Shown: positions 18,537-27,928 of the stretch, one piece after another
Position numbering within the stretch: position 1 is the stretch's first letter
How the letters are laid out: each line of letters opens with the position of its first letter
From: Bacteroidales bacterium
Lineage (GTDB): Bacteria > Bacteroidota > Bacteroidia > Bacteroidales > UBA932
Length of the DNA stretch: 64,000 nucleotides
Direction of reading: 5' to 3'
Assembly (NCBI GenBank): GCA_017469425.1
Contig: JAFUGJ010000015.1
Coordinates: 1 to 64,000, forward strand
Program-made: the position numbers and the translations under genes
The notes under the pieces: model-generated
Databases searched by the model: none
Told to the model about the DNA's origin: nothing
What the model saw: only the letters and a program-made list of their open reading frames with translations

Positions 18537-19820
18537 TTATGATTTAGTTTCAACGCTCCAACCCCATGGAGCGAGGGTGAGGCCGTTCACGAGCACTTCG
18601 GAGGCGGAGAGGTTTGCGTAAACCGTCACCTCATTTCCTTTCACCTTGCGGCTGAAGGCGAGCACATCGGGATTGCCGGTTTCAATCCAGACGAGTTTTC
18701 CTCCCTTTTCTCCCGCTGCAAGAGCAGGGTTGTTGTGCTTGAGTTCCACAAGATACTTGAAGAAATCGGTGTACTCGTTGTCGCTCCAGTCGGTGATGGG
18801 ATCTTTCTCAAAGAACTCCAGACGGCGGTCAAGGCCGATTTCCTGACCTGTGTAGATGAGGGGCTGGGTCTTTGGAAGGGTGAAGTTTAGCACCTCCATA
18901 ACCTTGGCCGCATCGCCGAGGCGCTCGAATTCGGTGCCGTTCCAGGAGTTTTCGTCATGATTGGAAGTGAAGGCGAGACGGAAAGCGGATTCGGGGGTAT
19001 TCACCGCATCCTTGGCAAGATACTCGCGGAGGGCATCGGCAGTCTTTACGCCGTCCTTATTGGCGGGGCCGTTGCCGATTGCGTTCTCAATGTGATGCAT
19101 CTCCCAGGCATAGGTGGCATCGAACATGGTATCCGCAGTAAATTCGGGCTTTTCCGCTTCAGCAAGAAGGTAGATTTCGGGATAAGCTCGGCGGAGGGCG
19201 GGCACAAGGTACTGCCAGGTTTCCGTAGGCATTTCTCCGGCGGCATCGCAGCGGAATCCGTCCACGCCCTTGTCGAGCCAGAAGCGCATGGCATCTTCCT
19301 GTGCATACCAGACCTCTTTGTTATCGTAATTAAGGCTGCGGGTATCGTTCCAGTCATACTCGTAGATTGCATTTCCAAGAGAATCGCGCTCGTAGAAATC
19401 GGCGGGCTTTTCACTCATCCATACATTGTCGGGCGAAGTCTGGTTGGCGACCCAGTCCATCACCACCTTGAATCCCGCTGCATGGGCGGCGGCAATAAGG
19501 TCCTCGAAATCCTGCATGGTGCCGAACTCATCATTCACGGCCTTGTAGTCGGAGATTGCATAGTAGCTTCCGAGGGTACCCTTGCGCTCTTCCACGCCAA
19601 TCTTGTTGACCGGCATGAACCAAAGGATATCCACTCCAAGGTCCTTCAGGCGGGGAAGATGGGCTTCGACGCCCTTGAAAGTGCCTTCGGGAGTAAACTG
19701 GCGGACATTCACTTCATACACCACGGTGTTATACATCCATTCAGGATGCACATTCTTTTTGGGAGCGCTGCAGGCTGCAAGCAGCAGGGCGAAAGTTGCA
19801 AATAAAACAGTCTTTTTCAT
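18537..19820 (-). CDS. GH13 alpha-amylase-family lipoprotein
   Basis: 427 residues. Lipobox LLLAAC, so lipid-anchored. The (beta/alpha)8 barrel shows YEVNVRQF, MDWVANQTS (region I), GFRCDAAGE (nucleophile Asp), LLAEAE (acid Glu) and FTSNHDEN (region IV Asp). Short for GH13, with a compact B domain and C-terminal beta domain. Probably an alpha-glucan or maltodextrin hydrolase; exact specificity is not visible. Last PUL gene, separated from the previous one by a palindromic repeat, and followed by a terminator. Confidence 0.85.
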   Translation of the reverse strand: MKKTVLFATFALLLAACSAPKKNVHPEWMYNTVVYEVNVRQFTPEGTFKGVEAHLPRLKDLGVDILWFMPVNKIGVEERKGTLGSYYAISDYKAVNDEFGTMQDFEDLIAAAHAAGFKVVMDWVANQTSPDNVWMSEKPADFYERDSLGNAIYEYDWNDTRSLNYDNKEVWYAQEDAMRFWLDKGVDGFRCDAAGEMPTETWQYLVPALRRAYPEIYLLAEAEKPEFTADTMFDATYAWEMHHIENAIGNGPANKDGVKTADALREYLAKDAVNTPESAFRLAFTSNHDENSWNGTEFERLGDAAKVMEVLNFTLPKTQPLIYTGQEIGLDRRLEFFEKDPITDWSDNEYTDFFKYLVELKHNNPALAAGEKGGKLVWIETGNPDVLAFSRKVKGNEVTVYANLSASEVLVNGLTLAPWGWSVETKS

Positions 19821-19856
19821 TCAGCAGTTATTTTATTATCTATCAATTACTTACCA

Positions 19857-19932
19857 GAAAACAAATCGGCTATTTTTACCGATTTGTTTTCCGGCAACTT
19901 GTTGCTAATCAGAAGATTGAGTGCTGCAAGCA
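19857..19932 (+). repeat. Dispersed palindromic repeat, copy 2
   Basis: Perfect arms GAAAACAAATCGG (19857-19869) and CCGATTTGTTTTC (19879-19891) with a 9-base loop; the symmetry extends outward by CC/GG across one mismatch. Tail ends TAATCAGAAGATTGAGTGCTGCAAG. The tail overlaps the 3' end of the GH13 gene: its stop codon and last residues (ACSTQSSD) are encoded by the repeat. Confidence 0.85.
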
Positions 19933-21911
19933 GAACCAGCAGCAGAAGCATGACGGGAAAATTCGGCAATCAAGGCGCTGCGGGGAGCGACACGAAGGCC
20001 GTCATGCAGGACGAGCGGGGAGCCGGTGAGCACATCGCGGGCCTGCACGGGGCCGGACACGAATTCGCGGTAGTGAGTCCAGTCGAGGGCCTTGTCGGAA
20101 TCGGTATTGTTGATGAATACGAACACGGCATCGTCGTCGGTGTAACGGAAGAAAGCATAAGTATTCTCAGTAATGTTCCTGTTACCGACATTCGCACGCG
20201 AGAGGAAATGCAGCGTGCGGCCTTCCTGCACGGCCCTGCAGCCTTTTCTCCACCGGAAAAGGGTGCTGGCATAATCGTAAAGGTCGGCGGCAGAGGCGGC
20301 AGCAGTTTGGCGTCCTTCGGCATCAAAAAGGTTCACCGCATCCCCTTCCCATCCTCCGGGGAAGTCAATACGCTTGGCGCCATCGTGCGAGCGGCAGTCC
20401 TTGCGCTCGAGGAACATCATTTCGTCGCCATAGTACAACTGGGGTATGCCGCGTATGGTTGCAAGCATGGCGAGCGCAAGTTTCATCTTTGCCGGATTCT
20501 GCGACAGCACATCCCCGGTGCGGGCGTGGTCGTGATTGGCGAAGAAGGTCATCATGTGGGAAAGGTCCTTGTAGGCAAAGTCCTGGGCGAGAACCGAATA
20601 CACGCGGGTCATTCCCTCGTCCCAGTTGATTTCATCTTCGCAAAGGGCCGTAAGCATGGCGCGCTGCAGGGGGAAGTCCATTATGGACGGAAGATTGGAA
20701 TTGAATCCGTTGGCGTTGGGATTGTCCTTCTGCCAATAAGCCACCTGGGGGATGTTCATGTCCCAGCACTCGCCCACTATGTTCATGCGGGGGTACTCGT
20801 CGGTGACGGCCTTGCACCACTCGCTCATGGGGCCGGGTTCGTTGTACGGATAGGTATCCACGCGAAGACCGTCCAGTCCGGCATACTCCGTCCACCAAAC
20901 CGCCCACTGCTGGAAGTATTTGAGCACGAAGGGATTGTCAAGATTCATGTCGGGCATGGAAGGCACGAACCAGCCGCTCTCCTGACGCTCGCGGTCACGA
21001 AGCGATGCATTCGGGTCCATATACACGGAGAACAAGGCGTTCATCTGCATATACGGTTCGCTCGTATGATACCAGTCCTTGAAAGGAGGGTCGGGCATCC
21101 ACCAATGAGCCGTGCCGCAATGGTTTGTAACGATGTCCATTATCACTTTCAGGCCCCTCGAGTGAGCCGCCTCGACAAAATTCTTGTAATGCTCATTGTC
21201 ACCGAAACGAGGGTCGATGTGATAGTAGTCGGCACAGGCATAGCCGTGGTAGGATTCGTGCGGTTGATTATCGAGCAAAAGTGGGGTGCACCAGACGGCG
21301 GTGGCACCAAGTTCCGCCACATAGTCAAGATGATTGATGATGCCCTGAAGGTCGCCGCCGTGACGCGCCACAGGGTCGGTGCGGTCAACTCTGTCGGGAG
21401 TGGAAGGCACGCTCCAGGCCCGGGCGGAGCCGTCACGGTATTCCCCACCCTGCCAGGCTTCGTCGTTGTCGGCAAATGCTGATGAAAAGCGGTCGGGCAT
21501 GATGAGATAAATCATGTCGGCGGTGGTAAAACTTTCCCTGTTCCGGCTGCCCGCCTCGCGTTCACGGACAATATACGGATACTTGAAACTGCCGCCATCG
21601 CTACTGAACACCAGATTGAATTCTCCGGCTTTCCTGACATCAATGTCGATAAAAAGATAATTAGGGCTGTCGGCCTTATGAATCTTCTTTATCCGGAGGC
21701 CGCTGCCTTCGACGGCAACATCGTATCCGCCGATTCCGGGCCCTTGCACCATGAGCTGCAGCGGGGTATTCATCCCGGTCCACCAGCTAAGTGGTTCCAC
21801 TCTGGCGACCTGCTCCACGGACGCCTCGGGAACGCCTGAAAAATCAGGAGAAGCGCATGCGCCAAGAAGGAGCGCTGCGAGCAAGTACTTGTATTTCAAT
21901 AATATCCTCAT
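19905..21911 (-). CDS. GH13 cyclomaltodextrinase/neopullulanase-type enzyme (SusA-like)
   Basis: 668 residues. N-terminal lipobox (LLLGAC), an Ig-like cyclomaltodextrinase N domain (residues about 30-120), then a GH13 barrel with MDIVTNHCG (region I), GLRVDTYPY (nucleophile), NIVGECWD (acid) and FFANHDHART (region IV), and a C-terminal beta domain. In the sus system SusA digests imported maltooligosaccharides in the periplasm; the same role is inferred. The ATG overlaps the GH2 stop (ATGA). The C-terminal tail beyond ALIAEF is unusual: its last eight residues come from a dispersed repeat. Confidence 0.86.
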   Translation of the reverse strand: MRILLKYKYLLAALLLGACASPDFSGVPEASVEQVARVEPLSWWTGMNTPLQLMVQGPGIGGYDVAVEGSGLRIKKIHKADSPNYLFIDIDVRKAGEFNLVFSSDGGSFKYPYIVREREAGSRNRESFTTADMIYLIMPDRFSSAFADNDEAWQGGEYRDGSARAWSVPSTPDRVDRTDPVARHGGDLQGIINHLDYVAELGATAVWCTPLLLDNQPHESYHGYACADYYHIDPRFGDNEHYKNFVEAAHSRGLKVIMDIVTNHCGTAHWWMPDPPFKDWYHTSEPYMQMNALFSVYMDPNASLRDRERQESGWFVPSMPDMNLDNPFVLKYFQQWAVWWTEYAGLDGLRVDTYPYNEPGPMSEWCKAVTDEYPRMNIVGECWDMNIPQVAYWQKDNPNANGFNSNLPSIMDFPLQRAMLTALCEDEINWDEGMTRVYSVLAQDFAYKDLSHMMTFFANHDHARTGDVLSQNPAKMKLALAMLATIRGIPQLYYGDEMMFLERKDCRSHDGAKRIDFPGGWEGDAVNLFDAEGRQTAAASAADLYDYASTLFRWRKGCRAVQEGRTLHFLSRANVGNRNITENTYAFFRYTDDDAVFVFINNTDSDKALDWTHYREFVSGPVQARDVLTGSPLVLHDGLRVAPRSALIAEFSRHASAAGSACSTQSSD

Positions 21912-24409
21912 TTTAAAGTATCGTTTTTACGCACATCCATGGAGCCTTCGGCCTTTTTCAAGCCTTTGGAAGACACGGTCCAGCGCAAAATGCCGGGTTC
22001 GGCCCCTGCACGGACGATGAAAGTCAGGGCCCCGCTGAAAAGATGCATCTGCGGCTTGCAGAAACTTTCCAGACAGGTGGGGTCGCCGTTTGCAATGGCT
22101 TCGAAGCTCCCTGCCCCGGACACTTTCACATTCACAAGCTCCGAAGCATCCGGAACGGGATTGCCCGCCTTGTCGACCACAGTTACGGTAATATAAGCAA
22201 GGTCGTCACCACCGGCATGAAGGGCCGCGCCCGAAGCCACTTCGCAACGGAGTGCATAAGGCTTTCCGGCTGTGCGAAGCACCCTGGAATCCACAGCCTT
22301 GCCGGACTCGTCGTAGGCAACGACCCTGAGTTCTCCGGGCTCATAAACGACATCGTTCCACATGAGCCTGTGCCTTTCCAGAAGACCGGGCGAAGCCGAA
22401 GTGCCGTCGCACGCAGCGGAGCGGAAGGACCTTCTGCCTTTCGATTCCCCATTCACAAACAGTTCGGCGTAAGGCCACGAGGTATAGACAAATACGGGGG
22501 TGACGAGCCCTTCCCTTCCCGGCCAGGTCCAGTGCGGAAGCACATGAAGGGTGGGAGAAGAAGTATTCCATACGCTGCGGTAGAGCCAGTACCTGTCCTT
22601 GGGAAGGGATGCGAGGTCCACTATCCCGAACACCGAAGAGTGATTTGGCCAGGCGTCGGTGTCGTAAGGGGAAGGCTCTCCGAGATAGTCGAAGCCCGTC
22701 CACACGAACTGCCCAAGCATCCAGGGATAATCTTCGTCTGCCGCAAAATCCACATCGGGGATGTTGGACCAGGTGCAGTATTCAAGGTCGTAGGAACTGC
22801 TCTGATGGTCGGGATGCAGCACATCCATGCCTCTCTGCACGGGGAAATGATAGACTCCCCTGCTGCTCACGGTAGAAGCGGTCTCACTGCCGAGAATCAG
22901 GCCCTGGGGCAGGAGTTCGCGTGCCTGCAGATAGCGGTCGGGCTTGTAATTGAATCCGGGGATATCAAGCGCCGAGGCGAATCCGTCGGCAAAAACTCCG
23001 TCGAACTGGTCCATTCCGCAGGTGACGGGGCGGGTGGAATCTTCCCTGTGGCAGAGCGACACCAGCCACCGTGCGGTAGCTGCACCGGCCTTTCCCCACT
23101 GCGAAGGAACTTCATTGCCTATGCTCCACATCACCACCGAAGGATTGCTGCGGTAGTGCCGGAGCATGTTTACCATGTCCTTTTCGGCCCACTCGTTCCA
23201 GAAACGGTGATACCCGTTTTCGCACTTGGCGTCGTTCCATTCGTCGAAGGGCTCAATCATCATCATGAAACCCATCTCGTCGCAGAGTTCCACGAGTTCT
23301 TCCGCAGGCATGTTGTGCGAAGTGCGGATGGCATTGCAGCCCATGTCCTTGAGGATTTCGAGCTGATGCCTTATCGCGGAACGGTTCACGGCAGCGCCAA
23401 GGGGCCCGAGGTCGTGATGCAGGCAAACCCCTTTGAACATGGTCCTCTCCCCGTTCAGGAAGAAGCCCTGTTCGGGGCGGAATTCGATGCTGCGTATGCC
23501 AAAGCGCGTTTCGGCCTCGTCGCTGAATTCGCTTCCGGGAACGACGCTGATGCGGTTGCGCCATTTAGCGATATTCCATTCGGTATTGAGAGCTCCGCCC
23601 GTGAAGATGCGTACCGTAGCGGTGTAGAGTTCCGGAGTAGACGGGCTCCAAAGGCGCGGGGAAGGAACCACAAGCTGCTGGGTGACAGCCTTGTCGGCGT
23701 AAAGTTTACGCGTATCGGTCCTGCGGGCCACTTCGCTTCCTGCAGCATCCCTTAAAACGGTTTCAAGGGTAATCATCTCCCCTTCTTCCAGGCCCTCGAT
23801 TTCGGTGCGGACGCTCACGACCGCCGATTCCGCCGAAACATGCGGAGTGGTGATATATGTTCCCCATACGGGGATATGTACTGCGGGCTTTGAAATGAGC
23901 CTTACCTTGCGGTAAAGCCCGGCACCGGGATACCAGCGCGACGACTGCTCCCGGTTTTCGAGTTCGACGCGGACCGAATTGGTGCCGTCGGCAACGGCAT
24001 CGCTCACATCCAGGAAGAACGAATTGTAGCCATAAGGCCAGCCTCCCACATCCTTGCCGTTCACGCTCACGCGGGATTCGCTCATGGCCCCGTCGAACAG
24101 CAGGAACCATCGGCGTCCGGCAGTGCCGGAAAGCTCCACGCTGCACTCATAGCAGCCCTTTCCCATCCACGGCAGCCCTCCGCTCCGCCCGGTCTTTTCG
24201 GTAGCCTCGGTTTCGCCGTTCTGCACTACTGCCACCGTCTGCAGGTCGTTCGCCCTGTCGAAAGGCCCGGAAATGGCCCAGTCGTGGGGGATGCGCACCT
24301 TCTGCGTGCCGTTGAAGGTCCAGTCACGAAGAAGAATTACATCGGTGGGGCCTGCCGAAAGACGGCAGGCGACAAACCCGAAAAACAGAATCAGAAGGAA
24401 GCGTTTCAT
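21908..24409 (-). CDS. GH2 glycoside hydrolase, beta-galactosidase type
   Basis: 833 residues with a cleavable signal (MKRFLLILFFGFVAC), then the GH2 order: sugar-binding jelly roll, Ig-like domain, TIM barrel with MWSIGNEVP (acid/base Glu) and LILGSETAS (nucleophile Glu), then C-terminal Bacteroidetes-type domains. A much longer open frame runs upstream but overlaps the GH53 gene; the ATG at 24409 overlaps the GH53 stop (ATGA). With GH53 next door, removal of galactose from galactooligosaccharides is the likely job. Other GH2 activities cannot be excluded. Confidence 0.85.
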   Translation of the reverse strand: MKRFLLILFFGFVACRLSAGPTDVILLRDWTFNGTQKVRIPHDWAISGPFDRANDLQTVAVVQNGETEATEKTGRSGGLPWMGKGCYECSVELSGTAGRRWFLLFDGAMSESRVSVNGKDVGGWPYGYNSFFLDVSDAVADGTNSVRVELENREQSSRWYPGAGLYRKVRLISKPAVHIPVWGTYITTPHVSAESAVVSVRTEIEGLEEGEMITLETVLRDAAGSEVARRTDTRKLYADKAVTQQLVVPSPRLWSPSTPELYTATVRIFTGGALNTEWNIAKWRNRISVVPGSEFSDEAETRFGIRSIEFRPEQGFFLNGERTMFKGVCLHHDLGPLGAAVNRSAIRHQLEILKDMGCNAIRTSHNMPAEELVELCDEMGFMMMIEPFDEWNDAKCENGYHRFWNEWAEKDMVNMLRHYRSNPSVVMWSIGNEVPSQWGKAGAATARWLVSLCHREDSTRPVTCGMDQFDGVFADGFASALDIPGFNYKPDRYLQARELLPQGLILGSETASTVSSRGVYHFPVQRGMDVLHPDHQSSSYDLEYCTWSNIPDVDFAADEDYPWMLGQFVWTGFDYLGEPSPYDTDAWPNHSSVFGIVDLASLPKDRYWLYRSVWNTSSPTLHVLPHWTWPGREGLVTPVFVYTSWPYAELFVNGESKGRRSFRSAACDGTSASPGLLERHRLMWNDVVYEPGELRVVAYDESGKAVDSRVLRTAGKPYALRCEVASGAALHAGGDDLAYITVTVVDKAGNPVPDASELVNVKVSGAGSFEAIANGDPTCLESFCKPQMHLFSGALTFIVRAGAEPGILRWTVSSKGLKKAEGSMDVRKNDTLK

Positions 24410-25542
24410 TCCGCAAAAGGATCGAGGGCCGCAGTGGGTTTTCCTCCTGCAAATGCCCCATATTCGTAATTGTTGCGGCTCTTTTCGGATTCGGGTTCCC
24501 AATAGAACACTCCCCCGAACCAGTCGGAATCCTTCACCCCGTCGAGCACATACTGAAGTGCGGCCTTGGCTTTTTCGGGCTCGGAGGCGGGCATGCCGAA
24601 TTCCACCAGCATCACAGGTTTGCCGTAACGCTTGTTGAGCGTGGAGAAGTTGGAAACGCACTGCCTGGTCTTGGTGCTCCAGTCGGGATAGCCATTGTTC
24701 TCCCAGTAGGAAGGATAAAGTGAAAGGCCGATGATGTCGTACTCGAGCTTGTTTTCCTTCATGAGGTCGTAGAACCATGTGAGGGTGGCGAGTTTCCAGC
24801 CGTTATCTATGTGCAGAATCACCTTTGCATCGGGATACACTTCCTTCACAGCCTCGCGCCCTACATTGAAATACTCCACGAAATGCCCGACGCTGCTGCC
24901 GCTCACCTTGCCCGAAACTGCCGAAGAAATTTCCTTCACATTGCCTTCCGTGCCGGTGTGCATCAACATGCCGGGGGTGACTTCATTGCCTACCTGAACC
25001 CACTCCACATCAATCTTTTCATCCTTCAGGGCCTGAAGAACCTCTTTTGTATGTCCTGCCACCGCCTTTGCCATCTGCTCCGCGCCATATCCCTGCCATG
25101 CAAGCGGAACAATCTGCTTTGAAGGGTCGGCCCAGGTGTCGCTGTAGTGGAAATCTATCATTATTTTCATGCCGAGGTCACGGGCGCGCCTGCATTTGAC
25201 GAGCACATCCTCCTTGTTGTTGTATCCTGCGGAAGGATTCACCCACACGCGGTAGCGCACGGAATTGAAGCCTATGCTCTTCAGCAGGGCCGTACATTCC
25301 ATTTCTGAGCCGGAAGCATTGTAGAACTTGTATTTTTTCGCTTCCATCTCTGTAAGCCAGCCTATGTCGGCGCCCTTTGCAAAAAAGGCGGAGGCTGCGG
25401 GTTCGGGCTCAGGTTCAGGTTCAGGTTCGGGCACGACCGGAGTGTCCGGACCATCTATGGGAGTTTCGTTGTTTCCGCCTCCGGAGCATGAAGCGCAAAG
25501 GACGAAAGCGGATGATGCGAGTATCAGTAAAAGTTTTTTCAT
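24406..25542 (-). CDS. GH53 endo-beta-1,4-galactanase lipoprotein
   Basis: 378 residues. Lipobox VLCASC followed by an acidic/proline linker of alternating Pro-Glu (encoded by a hexanucleotide repeat at about 25402-25433), suggesting surface display on a flexible stalk. The GH53 barrel shows GADIGWLTEME, NSVRYRVWVNP, IDFHYSDTWADP, VQVGNEVTPGML (acid/base Glu) and MLVEFGMP (nucleophile Glu). Cuts beta-1,4-galactan such as pectic galactan or arabinogalactan I. Its place inside an otherwise alpha-glucan-type PUL is unusual. Confidence 0.92.
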   Translation of the reverse strand: MKKLLLILASSAFVLCASCSGGGNNETPIDGPDTPVVPEPEPEPEPEPAASAFFAKGADIGWLTEMEAKKYKFYNASGSEMECTALLKSIGFNSVRYRVWVNPSAGYNNKEDVLVKCRRARDLGMKIMIDFHYSDTWADPSKQIVPLAWQGYGAEQMAKAVAGHTKEVLQALKDEKIDVEWVQVGNEVTPGMLMHTGTEGNVKEISSAVSGKVSGSSVGHFVEYFNVGREAVKEVYPDAKVILHIDNGWKLATLTWFYDLMKENKLEYDIIGLSLYPSYWENNGYPDWSTKTRQCVSNFSTLNKRYGKPVMLVEFGMPASEPEKAKAALQYVLDGVKDSDWFGGVFYWEPESEKSRNNYEYGAFAGGKPTAALDPFAE

Positions 25543-25555
25543 ACCATCAAGATTA

Positions 25556-27901
25556 TCATTCGGAAATCACGAAAACCGCAGTGCTGTAAGCGCCCATGCT
25601 GAGGGTGCTGTCGGTGAGCACTCCGGATGTGGTGGTGGTCTTCAATTCGGCGCTGCCGTTGAGCCCCACGACTTTGCTGAGGTCTTCGGCGCCGAAGGAA
25701 GCGGTAATCTTGGCACCGCCGAAATTGTGCACCACGAGGAGTTTTTCGCTGCCGGAAGTCATGTACCAGGCTCCGATGGCGGCAAAGCGGTTGTTGGTGC
25801 TGTTATATATGGGATGCTCGCTCATTTCACCTTCGGCAAGAGCGGGATAGGTATTGCGCAGTTTGGCAAAGCTTCGGTAAACATTCAGAAGAGAGCCTTC
25901 CGACGCCTCCTGAGCCTCAACAGAAATGTCGGCGCCAAGCATGTTGTTGTCAACTTTCCCGTTCAGGGCCGCAGTGGGAACGCTTCCGTTCCTGGTCCAT
26001 TTCATGGGAGCCCGCACATATTCGTCGCCCTGGTCCTTCACGCCCCAGTATCCGAGTTCTTCCCCTTGATAGATGAAGGGCTTGCCGGGAGATGTGAGAA
26101 GCACTGCGGCAGCAAGTTTTTCCTTCTCCAGCGAACGGCCAAGGTCGGAAGCGGCGCGCACCTCATCGTGATTGGAGAGTTTGATGGCATCGATAAAGTC
26201 ACTGCGGACGGAAGCATAAGCCTGACGGAATCCGAGCACGGTGGAAGCGAAATCGTTGCCCTTGTTCTTCCCTATCCTGTCCTTGAGGGTCCACCAGTAG
26301 TAGAAGTCGAAGCATGACGGAAGACCCGCATAGTAGGGTGCGGTCTGTGAAGCATTGTCCTTCCATGCCTCTCCCACCATGTAGATGTCGCCCTCGCCTC
26401 CGCGGGCTTTGTATGTAGCGTTGATGCGCTCATACCACTGCTTGAGGAAAGCCGCGTTTGCGGAAGCCTGGTCCTGGTAAATCCACACGACGGCATCGAG
26501 CCTGAACCCGTTCACGCCCATGTTCACCCATTTGTCGGCGGTGGAGGCAATGGCCTTGAAGGCTTCGGAGCTGCTTGCGCTTGCATAAGGGCCGTAGTTC
26601 AGGTCGGGCATGCTCTTGTCGAAGCTGGCGAAATACCAGCTCGAGTTGTTGCCGAAAACGATGTTGCCGGGGTCGCTGCCACTGTTGGACGCAAGCGTAA
26701 AAGGAGTTCCGAACACTATGGCCTTCGCCCCGGAAGGTGCGCCCCACTTGGTGCCCTGCCCCCAGTTGTCGCCGGAAGCGGTACGCACAAGGAAGCCCCA
26801 GTCGGTATCGACATCGATGGTTATTTCGAATATGTTCGAGGAAGTCTCATAAAGCCCGACGGCGCCGACTGAACCTATCCAGAGCCACTTGCTCGCAGAA
26901 GCATTGGAAGGCTGCGCCGCAGCGGTGGATGTGGTGACGGTAACCGTCTTGGCATCCCCGGTCCAGTCGAGAAGGAAGTGAAGACGCCCCTTGTAGCCAA
27001 CGCCAACTCCCACGGAATACCAGTCGCCCATCCCGGCGGAGGTGGCTCCGGCGAAATTATCCACTTTCCTGTTCTTGACATCATCCCCGGGATTGTCAGA
27101 GAAAACATAGTAATTCCTGTATGGACTGTCGGCATTGCCAAGCGCATCCTGGAACCATTCTGTGCCGGTGCCGGAATGGTTGAGCACATAGTCCATGTAT
27201 ATATCCACCTTCTTTGCGGCAGCGCTGCCGATAAGGGAGCTGAAAGAAGCGTCGTCGCCATAATGCGCGTCGATTGTGCCGTAATCGTTGATGTCGTATC
27301 CGTGGTAGGAAGACGCCTTCTGCACAGGGGAAAGCCAGATTGCGGAAGCACCCAGACCGTCGATATAGTCAAGATGCTGTTCCACGCCCTTGAGGTCACC
27401 CCAGCCGTCACCGTCGCTGTCGGCAAACGAATAAGCAAGCAACTGATAGGTTATACCCGCACGCTTGACCCCGTCCCAGGTCTTCGGATTAGCAGAAAGA
27501 GTGGTGGTGGTGCTTTGTGTAGGGTTCTCCTCGCCTGCCGCCTGGCTTACGGTCACGCTGACATTTTTGCCCCCCCCGCCGCTGAAACTAATGCTTGTAC
27601 TCCGGGGCTGGACGGAGGTATTTTCGCTCACCGTCACATGTACCGTGGCATCGCCTTCACCGCTATAGGTATCCACCCTGCACCAGCTGCCGCCGTTGGC
27701 GACGGATACGCTCCATTTCCCGTTGCTGCTCACATCCACCGGCAGGGTCGCCTGCACGGGGCTCGTGAAGGAGAGTGTCGCGGGAGAAACCGAAAGGGTT
27801 ACGGCCTGCCCGTTTCCGCCGTTTTCGGAAGGGCCGCCGCACGACGCAGCTGCAACTGCGGCAAGCGCAATGCATATCCAAATGTATAAGAATCTTTTCA
27901 T
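25556..27901 (-). CDS. susG: SusG-type surface alpha-amylase with BACON domain
   Basis: 781 residues. Lipobox AAASC, a BACON domain (about 33-121), then GH13. Catalytic residues by motif: nucleophile Asp469 in GFRLDA, acid Glu511 in VGEAW, and Asp579 in LSNHDE. Residues about 285-418 interrupt the barrel between the B-domain and the DLNYGP strand; this is where SusG carries an inserted CBM58 starch-binding domain, and the length and WLWIGS/WGFLVRT pattern fit. Starch endo-cleavage at the cell surface is inferred. Has its own promoter, after a terminator. Confidence 0.9.
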   Translation of the reverse strand: MKRFLYIWICIALAAVAAASCGGPSENGGNGQAVTLSVSPATLSFTSPVQATLPVDVSSNGKWSVSVANGGSWCRVDTYSGEGDATVHVTVSENTSVQPRSTSISFSGGGGKNVSVTVSQAAGEENPTQSTTTTLSANPKTWDGVKRAGITYQLLAYSFADSDGDGWGDLKGVEQHLDYIDGLGASAIWLSPVQKASSYHGYDINDYGTIDAHYGDDASFSSLIGSAAAKKVDIYMDYVLNHSGTGTEWFQDALGNADSPYRNYYVFSDNPGDDVKNRKVDNFAGATSAGMGDWYSVGVGVGYKGRLHFLLDWTGDAKTVTVTTSTAAAQPSNASASKWLWIGSVGAVGLYETSSNIFEITIDVDTDWGFLVRTASGDNWGQGTKWGAPSGAKAIVFGTPFTLASNSGSDPGNIVFGNNSSWYFASFDKSMPDLNYGPYASASSSEAFKAIASTADKWVNMGVNGFRLDAVVWIYQDQASANAAFLKQWYERINATYKARGGEGDIYMVGEAWKDNASQTAPYYAGLPSCFDFYYWWTLKDRIGKNKGNDFASTVLGFRQAYASVRSDFIDAIKLSNHDEVRAASDLGRSLEKEKLAAAVLLTSPGKPFIYQGEELGYWGVKDQGDEYVRAPMKWTRNGSVPTAALNGKVDNNMLGADISVEAQEASEGSLLNVYRSFAKLRNTYPALAEGEMSEHPIYNSTNNRFAAIGAWYMTSGSEKLLVVHNFGGAKITASFGAEDLSKVVGLNGSAELKTTTTSGVLTDSTLSMGAYSTAVFVISE

Positions 27902-27928
27902 AATATATTTGCTTTGGGGAGAAATTTA

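Noticed and set aside
19857-19891. Reading the palindromes as ordinary rho-independent terminators
   Set aside because: The stems are strong but no T-run follows on either strand, a conserved tail of about 40 bp is attached, and copy 3 lies between two genes of the same direction. A terminator alone does not explain the tail.
19884-21482. A 532-codon plus-strand frame, and similar long frames at 22043-23755, 44094-45947 and 48621-49544
   Set aside because: All lie antisense to well-supported genes and contain no family motifs. GC-rich coding DNA produces such shadows.
25402-25433. The hexanucleotide repeat in the GH53 gene as a phase-variation tract
   Set aside because: The unit is six bases, so gain or loss keeps the frame. 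It only changes the length of the Pro-Glu linker.
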